Below are positions 8,745-17,618 of a DNA stretch of 32,380 nucleotides, one piece after another. A program made the translations under genes and the position numbers. Within the stretch, counting starts at the first letter, position 1, and every line of letters begins with the position of its first letter. This stretch comes from Clostridia bacterium (lineage in GTDB: Bacteria > Bacillota > DULZ01), in NCBI GenBank assembly GCA_012512955.1, contig JAAZDD010000123.1:1-32380 (forward strand), written 5' to 3'. The notes under the pieces are model-generated. The model saw only the letters and a program-made list of their open reading frames with translations, did not search any database and was not told where the DNA came from.

Positions 8745-9482
8745 TTAAAGCAGCTTTTTCAGGAATTCACGCGTACGAGGATGCCGGGGATCAGAGAAAA
8801 TTTGACTGGGTTTGCCGTCTTCCAGGATTTTCCCCTCATCCATAAACAAGACCCGATCGGCTACCTCTTTGGCAAAACTCATTTCATGGGTGACCACCAT
8901 CATGGTCATCCCTTCCTTAGCCAGGTTTTTCATCACTGCCAGAACTTCCCCCACCAACTCCGGATCCAGCGCGGAAGTGGGCTCATCAAATAACATTATT
9001 TTAGGCTCCATGGCCAGAGAACGGGCAATGGCCACTCTTTGTTGCTGGCCTCCCGACAACTGCCCCGGATAAGCGTTAGCTTTATCGGCCAATCCTACTT
9101 TATCCAGCAGCCGTAGTCCTTTTTCCACCGCTTCCTCCCTGGGTGTTTTCCTGACGGTAATGGGTCCTTCAATCACATTCTCCAGGGCCGTCATGTGGGG
9201 AAACAGGTTAAACCTTTGGAATACCATGCCTATGCCTTGCCGTAACCGGTAAATATCTTTGGACTTTAGGTAATTGACACCGGGCCTGACTGCCTGCCCG
9301 TCGATATTGATGAGACCGTCATCTACCTGCTCCAGGCAATTAAGACATCTGAGCAAAGTGCTTTTCCCGGAGCCACTGGGTCCGATGATTACTACCACTT
9401 CCCCGGACTGAACCTCCAGTGATACATCATCCAATACTTTCAGTTGTCCAAAACTCTTTGAAACATTCGATACCTGAATCAC
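8745..9482 (-). CDS. Polar amino acid ABC transporter ATP-binding protein (GlnQ family)
   Basis: Walker [18 protein letters not shown] signature, Walker [15 protein letters not shown]. Confidence 0.95.
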   Translation of the reverse strand: MIQVSNVSKSFGQLKVLDDVSLEVQSGEVVVIIGPSGSGKSTLLRCLNCLEQVDDGLINIDGQAVRPGVNYLKSKDIYRLRQGIGMVFQRFNLFPHMTALENVIEGPITVRKTPREEAVEKGLRLLDKVGLADKANAYPGQLSGGQQQRVAIARSLAMEPKIMLFDEPTSALDPELVGEVLAVMKNLAKEGMTMMVVTHEMSFAKEVADRVLFMDEGKILEDGKPSQIFSDPRHPRTREFLKKLL

Positions 9483-9502
9483 GATTTTCCCTCCGGCTTA
9501 GA

Positions 9503-10156
9503 TCACTCTGGCAAGGTCAGCTTTTTCTCCAAATAACCTACCACAACGGTAAAAATACTGGTAAGAATGAGATACAGGACAGCTACCGTAGCATATAGTT
9601 CAAAAGGACGGAAATAAGTCTGATTGAGCAATTGAGCAGAACGCAACAAATCAACCATGGTAATTACCGACACCAATGCTACGTCTTTCAATAGGGTAAT
9701 AAACTCATTGCCCATGGGCGGCAATAACCGCCGGTAAGTTTGCGGTACAATGCCCCTGCGCATGGCCTGCCCGTAGGACATGCCCAGAGATAAAGCTGCT
9801 TCCATTTGCCCTTTTTCAATGGACTGAATACCGGCCCGGATAATCTCCGCAATATAGGCTCCGCCGCACAGGCTGAGCCCAATCACGGCCGCCATATAGG
9901 GAGTAAGCACAATTCCCACCGCAGGCAAACCGTAATAAAGAAAGATCAGTTGAACCAAAAGGGGGATTCCCCTAAAAAACCAGGTGTATAATCCCCCAAA
10001 CCAGTTCAACAGAGGCCGATGATCAATTTTCATTAACGCAATTATTAAACCGATGATCGTACCGAAAATGATGGCCAGTACCGCCAGTTGGACGGTCATC
10101 ACCAAGCCTTTTAAAAGAACGGGCAGTACTGACCAAATAAATGAAAGGGAATCCAT
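9503..10156 (-). CDS. Polar amino acid ABC transporter permease (GlnP/HisM family)
   Basis: 'RGIPLLVQLIFLYYGLP', 'GAYIAEIIRAGIQSIEKGQMEAALSLGMS'; between ATPase and SBP genes. Confidence 0.95.
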   Translation of the reverse strand: MDSLSFIWSVLPVLLKGLVMTVQLAVLAIIFGTIIGLIIALMKIDHRPLLNWFGGLYTWFFRGIPLLVQLIFLYYGLPAVGIVLTPYMAAVIGLSLCGGAYIAEIIRAGIQSIEKGQMEAALSLGMSYGQAMRRGIVPQTYRRLLPPMGNEFITLLKDVALVSVITMVDLLRSAQLLNQTYFRPFELYATVAVLYLILTSIFTVVVGYLEKKLTLPE

Positions 10157-10177
10157 CTTAACTCACCAAGCTGTTGT

Positions 10178-11038
10178 TTATTCTGGAACCACGTTTTCTC
10201 CGAACCATTTCATGGAAATATCATATAAAGTACCGTCAGCCTTCATTTCCGCAATAATACGGTTCAACTCATCCAGCAGTGCCGTATCCTCCTTGCGGGT
10301 GGCAATGGCAAAGAATTCTTCATTGAGAGGAGTAGCAATTTCAAATACTCCGGGGCGAAGTGCCAGGAAGTGAGCAGCAACTGTAACGTCTACAATCCCT
10401 ACGTCAATACGGCCAATTTCCAAATCGGACAGGCACTCGGGGAATTGCTTGTATCGCTTAACTTCCTTGAGCCCTTCCAACTGCTCCACTACGTTTTCAC
10501 CGCTGCTGCCGCCTTGAATACCTACGACTTTGCCGGCCAAATCATCGGCTGTTTTAACGGAGTCGTTACCTGCCTTCACTAAAGCCACTACCCCTGCCAC
10601 CACATAGGGCTCGGTAAAGTTTACCTGTTCCGCTCTCTCAGGGGTAATGGTCATACCGGAAATAATCACATCAAATCTTTTCGTCTGCAAGGCGGAAATC
10701 ACTCCATCCCAGTCGGTGGGTTGCCATTCAATTTCGATGCCCATTCTTTTGGCAATTTCGGCACCCATATCAATATCAAAACCTACCAGCTCGTTGTTTT
10801 CATCCCGGAAGCCCATTGGAGCAAAGGAATCATCCAATCCGGCCACCAGAACGCCTCTTTCTTTAATCGCCTCCAGGGCGTTAACCTCTTTCTGCTGTTC
10901 ATTTCCCCCACTGCTCTCTGCCTGGGACTGCTGGTTTTCAGCCGGCGGTGCTTCTGTCTGGCCACCACATCCGGCGGCAAAAACAGCCAATCCCACAACA
11001 AGCAGTAAAATAAAAATCCCCTTATACTTTTTGCTCAT
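10178..11038 (-). CDS. Polar amino acid ABC transporter substrate-binding lipoprotein
   Basis: Lipobox VFAAGC; 'GVLVAGLDDSFAPMGFRDENNELVGFDIDMGAEIAKRMG', family 3 SBP. Confidence 0.95.
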   Translation of the reverse strand: MSKKYKGIFILLLVVGLAVFAAGCGGQTEAPPAENQQSQAESSGGNEQQKEVNALEAIKERGVLVAGLDDSFAPMGFRDENNELVGFDIDMGAEIAKRMGIEIEWQPTDWDGVISALQTKRFDVIISGMTITPERAEQVNFTEPYVVAGVVALVKAGNDSVKTADDLAGKVVGIQGGSSGENVVEQLEGLKEVKRYKQFPECLSDLEIGRIDVGIVDVTVAAHFLALRPGVFEIATPLNEEFFAIATRKEDTALLDELNRIIAEMKADGTLYDISMKWFGENVVPE

Positions 11039-11193
11039 TTCTCTCTCTCTCCTTAAAGTTAGTATAATTTTCAGCTGTTACCATTTTAACTTGTTAAAGG
11101 AGTGATAGTCAAGCCCTCCTTTTGAAGCACTACTGAAATCGCAAGAATTGGGGAAGAATCTGAAACAGATGCGAAAGCAAAGGATGGGTTGCC

Positions 11194-12174
11194 ATGAAAA
11201 TGTTGACTTCTCAGGTTCTCGAAGCTTCCCGGGGCTATCCTGAACTGCTGTTGGTAGAAACAAAACTGGAAGCGGAATTAAACAAAAACCGGGGTCCGGT
11301 ACAGGAAATATCCCGCTATTTGCTCAGTGCAGGTGGCAAGCGAATTAGACCTTTATTAGCCTGTATCAGCGGTCGCTTATTTAAAGCCAAGCTTGATGAA
11401 ATCATTACTTGTGCCGCTGCCATTGAATTGATCCATATGGCTTCATTAATCCATGATGATATTGTTGACAATTCGGATATGAGACGGGGCCTCCCGTCAG
11501 TCAATGCCTGCTGGGGGAATCATGCCGCCGTTCTGGTGGGCGATTTTCTCTTTGCCAAAGCTTTTCAACTGTTATCGTTCTCCCGTTTATTACCGGTGTT
11601 GGAAAAAGTAGTAGAGGCCATCAGTGCCATGTGTGACGGAGAAATTGAACAATCCCTCCAAAGAGGTAAAATCAGCCGGTCGGAACAAGATTACCTGGAA
11701 AGAATCAACAAAAAAACCGGCAAACTGATTGCTGCCAGCTGGTCCGTAGGTGCCCTGCTGGAAAGAGGTGACCCGGTAAAAAGATTATCTCTGGAGAACT
11801 ACGGTCAATGTCTGGGTTATGCTTTTCAGATTGTCGATGATGTGCTGGATTTCCGGGGGGACAGTCAAGCTATGGGTAAACCTGTCTGGCTGGATTTGAG
11901 CCAGGGAAATATAACCCTGCCCATCATCAAGTTGTTGAACCATCCGAAATACAGCGCCCGGGTAGAGGAAGTTTTAGCGGAGTGGCCCCTAACCCCCGCC
12001 GGAACCCAGGAAATAATTCAGGCTCTCAATGAATCCGGAGCTCTTGATGCTTCTTTGGAGCAAGCCCGGTCTTTTATTGACAGGGCCAAAGAGCAGTTGA
12101 CCGTTTTCGGGTCTTCTGCGCCGGTTACCGAATTGTCCCTCATAGCGGACTATGTATTGGCACGCATTAATTAA
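11194..12174 (+). CDS. Trans-polyprenyl diphosphate synthase (long-chain, HepT/component II-like)
   Basis: 'GGKRIRPLL', first Asp-rich motif DDIVDNSDMRRG, second motif QIVDDVLDF, GKPVWLDLSQGNITLP; Ala at the fifth position before DDxxD, consistent with a longer-chain product. Confidence 0.9.
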   Translation: MKMLTSQVLEASRGYPELLLVETKLEAELNKNRGPVQEISRYLLSAGGKRIRPLLACISGRLFKAKLDEIITCAAAIELIHMASLIHDDIVDNSDMRRGLPSVNACWGNHAAVLVGDFLFAKAFQLLSFSRLLPVLEKVVEAISAMCDGEIEQSLQRGKISRSEQDYLERINKKTGKLIAASWSVGALLERGDPVKRLSLENYGQCLGYAFQIVDDVLDFRGDSQAMGKPVWLDLSQGNITLPIIKLLNHPKYSARVEEVLAEWPLTPAGTQEIIQALNESGALDASLEQARSFIDRAKEQLTVFGSSAPVTELSLIADYVLARIN

Positions 12175-12217
12175 CAAAGCATTGGACGCCTAAAGACTTA
12201 GACGTCCAATGCTTTGT
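12174..12217. terminator. Large inverted repeat between convergent genes, probable bidirectional terminator
   Basis: 20-bp arms ACAAAGCATTGGACGCCTAA / TTAGACGTCCAATGCTTTGT with one mismatch and a 4-nt loop; no strong U-tract. Confidence 0.6.
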
Positions 12218-12242
12218 AAAAAGCTACTGCGTTTCCGGTTAA

Positions 12243-13574
12243 TTATTTCAGTTTCCCGAGGTCAAAACTTTGATTATTCAATTGACCTCTCAGTTTCATT
12301 GCTTCGTAAATTCGCTGGACTGCCAACTGGATCGCAGCTTCCGTGGGACTAATTTTCTCATCGGTGGCGATTTTGTTGAAGCCCCGGAAGCTGGCCTTAA
12401 TCCGCTCACCGACGAATTCCAACACCTCTTCTTGTTTAGCCGGCTTGGCGCTTAGAGAAGTCGCATACTCCAGATAGGAAGCGACAACACCGCCGCAATT
12501 GGCCACAATATCCGGGAAAATGTAAACTTGTTTTTCTTCCAGAATCGCCATTCCTTCTGGAGTAGCAGGCATATTTGCCGCCGAAACGACAGCTTTGGCA
12601 TTAACTCCGGGGGATGTTTCCTTATTCAATACATGTCCTCCTGCAGCCGGAACCAAAACATCTACCGGCAGCTTGAACAATTCTTCATTGGTGAGAGGCT
12701 GACTGTTGAAACCTTTCACTGTACCATGCTGGCCCACGTACTTAAACAAGGCGGGAACATCGAGTCCCTCGGGATCCTGAACGCCGCCGAAAATATCGAC
12801 AACGCCAATGATCTTGACCCCTTGCTCTGCCAAATACAGACCCGCATAAGAACCTACATTGCCAAAACCCTGAATGGCTACTTTGGCCTGGTTGGCAGGA
12901 ATGCCCAAATAAGCCAGGGTCTCCAGGACGGCAGTAGCTACCCCGTAACCGGTAGCTTCCCTTCGACCGGCCAGCCAGCCGTTAATACCTTCCGGTTTCC
13001 CGGTAACCGAAGCAGGCGCGCCGGTAATGCTGCTGATTACCGCCATTTCCGGTCCCCCGGTACCCATGTCAGGAGCAGGTACATAAGTCAGGCTCCGTAA
13101 CAATTCCCTATGTAAGGTGGCATACTTGGCAATAATGGCTCTCTTGATGATACACTCGAATTCAAGATTGCGCTCTTTAACACCGAAAAGCCGGTAAAGA
13201 GCATCCATGTCTACCCGGATTCCGGATTTGCCCCCGCCGAATTCAATGCCGGCAATGGCTGTTTTTAAGGACATGAGCCGGGCCAATTCACTGGTTTCCC
13301 AGACATCCACGTCATTGGCCATCCGGATGCCACCCTTGTAGGGTCCCCGGGCATTATTATGCAGCACAATACAACCATAAGGGCTGATCACCTTACCGAA
13401 AATTTCCACAGGCAGCCGGAAAATTAACACCTGATCCGGTTGGATCAACTGGGTGATCACTTCGGCAGGATAGCCCAGCCGTTCTCCGGCCCGCTGCACT
13501 AACTCACTGGAAACATTTTCCGGTTCCTTGCTGCGAAGTACTTGTTCAACGCCCATCAATTCTTCATTGCTCAT
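12243..13574 (-). CDS. Glu/Leu/Phe/Val dehydrogenase family protein (glutamate dehydrogenase-like)
   Basis: 'VSPYGCIVLHNNARGPYKGGIRM', 'FGGGKSGI', 'VPAPDMGTGGPEMA', 'GRREATGYGV', 'VAIQGFGNVGSYAG'. Start trimmed to ATG at 13574. Confidence 0.88.
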   Translation of the reverse strand: MSNEELMGVEQVLRSKEPENVSSELVQRAGERLGYPAEVITQLIQPDQVLIFRLPVEIFGKVISPYGCIVLHNNARGPYKGGIRMANDVDVWETSELARLMSLKTAIAGIEFGGGKSGIRVDMDALYRLFGVKERNLEFECIIKRAIIAKYATLHRELLRSLTYVPAPDMGTGGPEMAVISSITGAPASVTGKPEGINGWLAGRREATGYGVATAVLETLAYLGIPANQAKVAIQGFGNVGSYAGLYLAEQGVKIIGVVDIFGGVQDPEGLDVPALFKYVGQHGTVKGFNSQPLTNEELFKLPVDVLVPAAGGHVLNKETSPGVNAKAVVSAANMPATPEGMAILEEKQVYIFPDIVANCGGVVASYLEYATSLSAKPAKQEEVLEFVGERIKASFRGFNKIATDEKISPTEAAIQLAVQRIYEAMKLRGQLNNQSFDLGKLK

Positions 13575-13696
13575 AATGACTGTAAACCCCCTTGCGCCAT
13601 TTCTTGGATTAAAATTCTTGCTTAATATTCTACCGAAAAGGATTAAGCTAAACAATACAAAATTGTGTATACTTGAGGTCAGTCTTTAATTCCGGG

Positions 13697-14758
13697 TTAC
13701 AACTTGCCTTTTTGCCGCAGTTTTTGGCAAACCCAATGAAGGAGCTTTACCCTTGTACCTCCCAACCGGAGCAAGCTAAGACTTGTTTCCCTTTTACTGC
13801 CCTGAAAAGCCTTAGGATCGGACAGGTACATGGCCAGCAAACCTTCCACCACAGAAATATGGAACAAAGGGTTGGCCAGTTTTGCCGCTTGAGTAAAAGC
13901 CTGCTCCAGAAACAAGCATAACCTTTCCTCACATTCTCGAGGATCGCGGTAGTAAAAAACGAAATTCAAATCTCCCCCTGTCCTGTCTTCTTCCTGGTCA
14001 ATAAAGTAGTCCAAGAGAATATGAAGCCCCGTAATCCAGGGGAAATAGGCAGTGCTGATCTGTTGGACTTGATGCTCCTTCAGATCAGGCCGGGCAGCCG
14101 CCGCGGCCAGCATAAACATCCCCAAGGTAGAGCCGGTCGCCGCCCCAAACTCCCAAGGAGACAGATCAGGGGGCTTATGTATCTCAGCCCACGCCAGTAA
14201 TCTTTCCTCCCGAAGGTCTAAAGCCAGGTGTTTTAGGCTCTGCAATTCTGAATACAGCCTGGCAAAACGAAGCACCTCCCCTTTAACCTGTTGATAACCG
14301 GGAAGATGCTGCCGGATGATCTCCCGGCAGTTATGAACCAGAAAAGGCAGATAACCGCCATCCTCTTGATAGGGATAATATTGATAATAATCCCGGCGGG
14401 CTTCCCGATCAGGATCCAGCGCCACCTCCATAGCCAGGTGAAGCTGCCGGAAGGCCTCCTCATTACAGACTCCGGCCCGGTCACACAGATTGTCCAAATA
14501 ATCACTGATGGTCTGCAGGGATACGACAAAGCTGACAAAGGGTTCTTTGTCGACGCCGGGATATAAGGCATAAATACTGCCTCCCTGGGCGTGAAACCGC
14601 TTGCCCCTGATACTGGCCTGTGCCTGGGACTTCAGTTCCTCATCAGGACAGTATTCCAACAGGAGCAAGTATTTCTGCAGTTCTCCATCCACCAAGGGAA
14701 AGACGGTTCCTACAAAGTCCCGGATCAATTTATACTGTTGTTGCCAATCTTTGAACAT
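13697..14758 (-). CDS. ytpB: DUF2600 family protein, tetraprenyl-beta-curcumene synthase (YtpB)-like large-terpene synthase
   Basis: Two Asp-rich motifs DYLDNLCDRAG and DYFIDQEEDRTGGDLNFVFYY; C-terminal ALANPLFHISVVEGLLAMYLSDPKA-type region. Start ATG at 14758 with SD CGGAGGA. Confidence 0.88.
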   Translation of the reverse strand: MFKDWQQQYKLIRDFVGTVFPLVDGELQKYLLLLEYCPDEELKSQAQASIRGKRFHAQGGSIYALYPGVDKEPFVSFVVSLQTISDYLDNLCDRAGVCNEEAFRQLHLAMEVALDPDREARRDYYQYYPYQEDGGYLPFLVHNCREIIRQHLPGYQQVKGEVLRFARLYSELQSLKHLALDLREERLLAWAEIHKPPDLSPWEFGAATGSTLGMFMLAAAAARPDLKEHQVQQISTAYFPWITGLHILLDYFIDQEEDRTGGDLNFVFYYRDPRECEERLCLFLEQAFTQAAKLANPLFHISVVEGLLAMYLSDPKAFQGSKRETSLSLLRLGGTRVKLLHWVCQKLRQKGKL

Positions 14759-14832
14759 ACCCGTCCTCCGTTTAGTCAGGGCTTGACTAATATTGTTACC
14801 CTGATGGCAAAAGTTAAACAAAAGGCCGCGCC

Positions 14833-15951
14833 CTACACCCTTACCCGGCGACCTTCCCTGTCCACTTGGTAACTCATTCCCCGCCAGGTCAAGACACCGG
14901 TACGTAAAGTCTGCAGATAAACATAAAGGAATATACCGTCCATTACCGGTAACAAAAGTGTTTCAATACCGGAGGTACCTGCCCGGCGGGAAATCAAAAA
15001 AGCCGTCAACATTTTCCCGAACAGGTGAACGGTTCCTGCCCAGAACAATATGGGCTTCATCAAAACAAGACCCAATAAGATCAAAGGAAAATAATAATAG
15101 GCTACAAACAAATAAGGTACTTCCAAGGCCAGGTGTAACATTTTCCGGTAGATAATGGCTCCCCTGGCCAACAGGCTAATGGCATCTTCTTTCGTCTTGG
15201 CCCCTACCGGCGAGTAAATTTCCGGTCCGATGGCCAACTGATAACCTGCTTCTTTGACCAGAAGGCCCAGTTTCACATCTTCAACCAAATAATCACCGAT
15301 GGCCTCCATTCCGCCAATTTCCTCAATGACCTGTTTTTTGATAGCGATGGTGCCTCCGGCTACTCCTAACTTGAATACGGTGGCATAAGGAAGCCACTGG
15401 GCAAGAATGGTGGCATTGAGCTGGAGCATGTAAATTAATCCCCAGAATCCCCTGGCTCCCACATGGATGGGCAGGGCAGACACCAAGCCAAGTTTGGGAT
15501 CATTCAGTTGAGAAGCAATCCGGGCGATGAAATCCGGCTGCACCCGCATATCGGCATCGCTCAAAATCAAACAGTCATATTTTGCCATTTGAATCCCATA
15601 ATGCAGATTGCTTGATTTGCCGGTCATGGGAGCTTTGACCGGATTGACAGTAACCCGGATTTCAACCTGGGGATATTCCTCTTGTAACCTCTTGACCAAA
15701 GGCAGAGCGGGGTCTTCCGGATCCTGGAAGGAAAAAATCAATTCATAAGGCACTGACAGCTCTTGCTTGCAAAAGGAGGCAAAGTTTTCATAAGCGCCGT
15801 CATCCAAACCTTTTACCGGCTTGATGACCGAAATACCCCGGGGCTCCCGGCCCTTTTTGATGGAACGGCAACGGTTAAGACCGTAAGCAAAAGCAAAATA
15901 ATGGGCAAAAATAAAGCTTCCCAATACAAGTCCCAAAATAACAAACATCAT
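14833..15951 (-). CDS. Membrane glycosyltransferase, HpnI / ceramide glucosyltransferase (GT21)-like
   Basis: 'ISVIKPVKGLDDGAYENFASFCKQ', 'FQDPEDPA', 'LILSDADMRV', 'LVSALPIH', 'LVEDVKLG', C-terminal TM helices. SD AAGGGAGGG before the ATGATG start. Confidence 0.85.
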   Translation of the reverse strand: MMFVILGLVLGSFIFAHYFAFAYGLNRCRSIKKGREPRGISVIKPVKGLDDGAYENFASFCKQELSVPYELIFSFQDPEDPALPLVKRLQEEYPQVEIRVTVNPVKAPMTGKSSNLHYGIQMAKYDCLILSDADMRVQPDFIARIASQLNDPKLGLVSALPIHVGARGFWGLIYMLQLNATILAQWLPYATVFKLGVAGGTIAIKKQVIEEIGGMEAIGDYLVEDVKLGLLVKEAGYQLAIGPEIYSPVGAKTKEDAISLLARGAIIYRKMLHLALEVPYLFVAYYYFPLILLGLVLMKPILFWAGTVHLFGKMLTAFLISRRAGTSGIETLLLPVMDGIFLYVYLQTLRTGVLTWRGMSYQVDREGRRVRV

Positions 15952-16079
15952 TACCCTCCCTTTTTTGGAAAATTGCACTTATTTTGTCATTACCAGAAGG
16001 AATTCTACTTTGCCGGGCGAATACCTTTTTATAAATTGAATTTAGATTCATTTCTTTGTTTAATGAAGGAGGGATGCTG

Positions 16080-16967
16080 ATGCTTAAGACTTGGTTTTTG
16101 GCGGGGCGGCCATGGTCCCTTACGGCTGCGGCCATTCCGGTCACTTTGGGCTCCGCCATCGCCTGGAATCAAGGTTATTTCCACCCTGGCTTGTTTTTAC
16201 TATCCTTGATTGGAGGTGCAGCCATCCAGTTAGGCACCAATTATACCAATACCTACGGGGATTACATTTCCGGAGTGGATACCATTGAATCAAACCAGAC
16301 TTCCCCCCAATTGGTGCAAGGTATCCTGCAACCGGCCCACATGCTGAGAGTCGGCCTGGGTGCTTTCGCTTTTGCTTCAGCCATCGGTCTTTACCTGGTC
16401 TACCTGCGAGGCTGGCCTCTACTGCTCATCGGAGTGCTGGGTATTCTCGGCGGCTATGGCTATACCTTGGGAATCGCTTATAAATACCGGGGATTGGGCA
16501 CCCCTTTGGTTTTCTTTCTCATGGGCCCCATGATGGCTTGGGCTGCTTATTTTGTTCAAACGGGCTTCAGCAGTTGGGTCCCGGTACTGGCTTCTGTACC
16601 TATTGGTTTTTTGATTTCCGGCCTGTTACACGCCAATGACTTCAGGGACATACCCCATGACCGGGAAGCCGGCATCATTACTTTAGGTACCATCCTCGGC
16701 TTTGATCGGAGCCTGCCCTTCTATTATTTTCTCAACCTGGGCGCATATCTTTCCCTGGTTCTGTTGGTGATAACCGGTGTGCTGCCCCTGGTGGGGTTAA
16801 TCCCCCTCCTGTTGGTACCCCGTTTCTGGCAGTTGATGAAAGACGCCCGGGCAGGCTGGTTGGGTGACAAGGAGAAACTGATTTGGCTGGAGAAAAATCA
16901 TGCCCGGCTTCACTTCCAGTTTGGGATCCTATTTATCGGCAGCCTGCTGATTCACTTAATCTATTGA
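16080..16967 (+). CDS. UbiA-superfamily prenyltransferase, MenA-like
   Basis: 'LAGRPWSLTAAAIPVTLGSA', NYTNTYGDYISGVD, HANDFRDIPHDREAGIITLGTILG; multiple TM helices. SD AAGGAGGG and start ATG at 16080. Confidence 0.88.
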   Translation: MLKTWFLAGRPWSLTAAAIPVTLGSAIAWNQGYFHPGLFLLSLIGGAAIQLGTNYTNTYGDYISGVDTIESNQTSPQLVQGILQPAHMLRVGLGAFAFASAIGLYLVYLRGWPLLLIGVLGILGGYGYTLGIAYKYRGLGTPLVFFLMGPMMAWAAYFVQTGFSSWVPVLASVPIGFLISGLLHANDFRDIPHDREAGIITLGTILGFDRSLPFYYFLNLGAYLSLVLLVITGVLPLVGLIPLLLVPRFWQLMKDARAGWLGDKEKLIWLEKNHARLHFQFGILFIGSLLIHLIY

Positions 16968-16978
16968 GGGAGGATTTT

Positions 16979-17605
16979 ATGGCTTACCGCAATATAGGTA
17001 CATATCAAGTAATCTTTACCCTTTGCCTGGCGGCAGTTTTCTGGTACTTGATCTTTGGCGTTCAAATGGCGAATTTTTGGCTTTCCATGGCTGTGGCTGC
17101 TACTGTACTGGCAAGTCTCTCCGTTTTGTTTCAGGGTTTGCCTTTCACCGGTAAAGATCTGAATGCCAGGGCAATTATTGCAGGTCTGGTTTCGGCTGCA
17201 ATCCTCTACCTGTTGTTCTGGCTGGGCAACACTGTCTCCCAGTGGATTTTTCCCTTTGCCCGGGGACAGGTAGCTTCCATTTATGAGATTCGCACCCAGG
17301 GCCAAGCCATGGTCATTGCCCTGGTACTCCTTTTCATTACCAGTCCGGCGGAGGAAATCTTTTGGCGAGGCTTTATCCAAAAATGGGCCATGGAAAAATA
17401 CGGCGATCTCCGCGGCTGGCTTCTGGGGTCCTGCATCTATGCAGGAGTTCATCTTGCCTCCGGTAATTTCATGCTGGTAATGGCGGCACTGGTAGCTGGT
17501 TTGTTCTGGGGCTATCTCTACAAGTGGGAAGGGAATCTGGTGTCCTGTATCATTTCCCATTGTATTTGGACGGTAGGCATTTTTCTCCTGATTCCCGTGA
17601 TGTAA
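16979..17605 (+). CDS. CPBP family intramembrane metalloprotease (Abi/CAAX protease-like)
   Basis: EEIFWRGFI, IYAGVHLASGN and SHCIWTVGIF motifs in a multi-TM protein; SD GGGAGG. Confidence 0.88.
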   Translation: MAYRNIGTYQVIFTLCLAAVFWYLIFGVQMANFWLSMAVAATVLASLSVLFQGLPFTGKDLNARAIIAGLVSAAILYLLFWLGNTVSQWIFPFARGQVASIYEIRTQGQAMVIALVLLFITSPAEEIFWRGFIQKWAMEKYGDLRGWLLGSCIYAGVHLASGNFMLVMAALVAGLFWGYLYKWEGNLVSCIISHCIWTVGIFLLIPVM

Positions 17606-17618
17606 CCGGCTACAAGGT

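Noticed and set aside
12528-13100. 190-aa plus-strand ORF
   Set aside because: Antisense to the GDH-family gene, no recognisable protein features.
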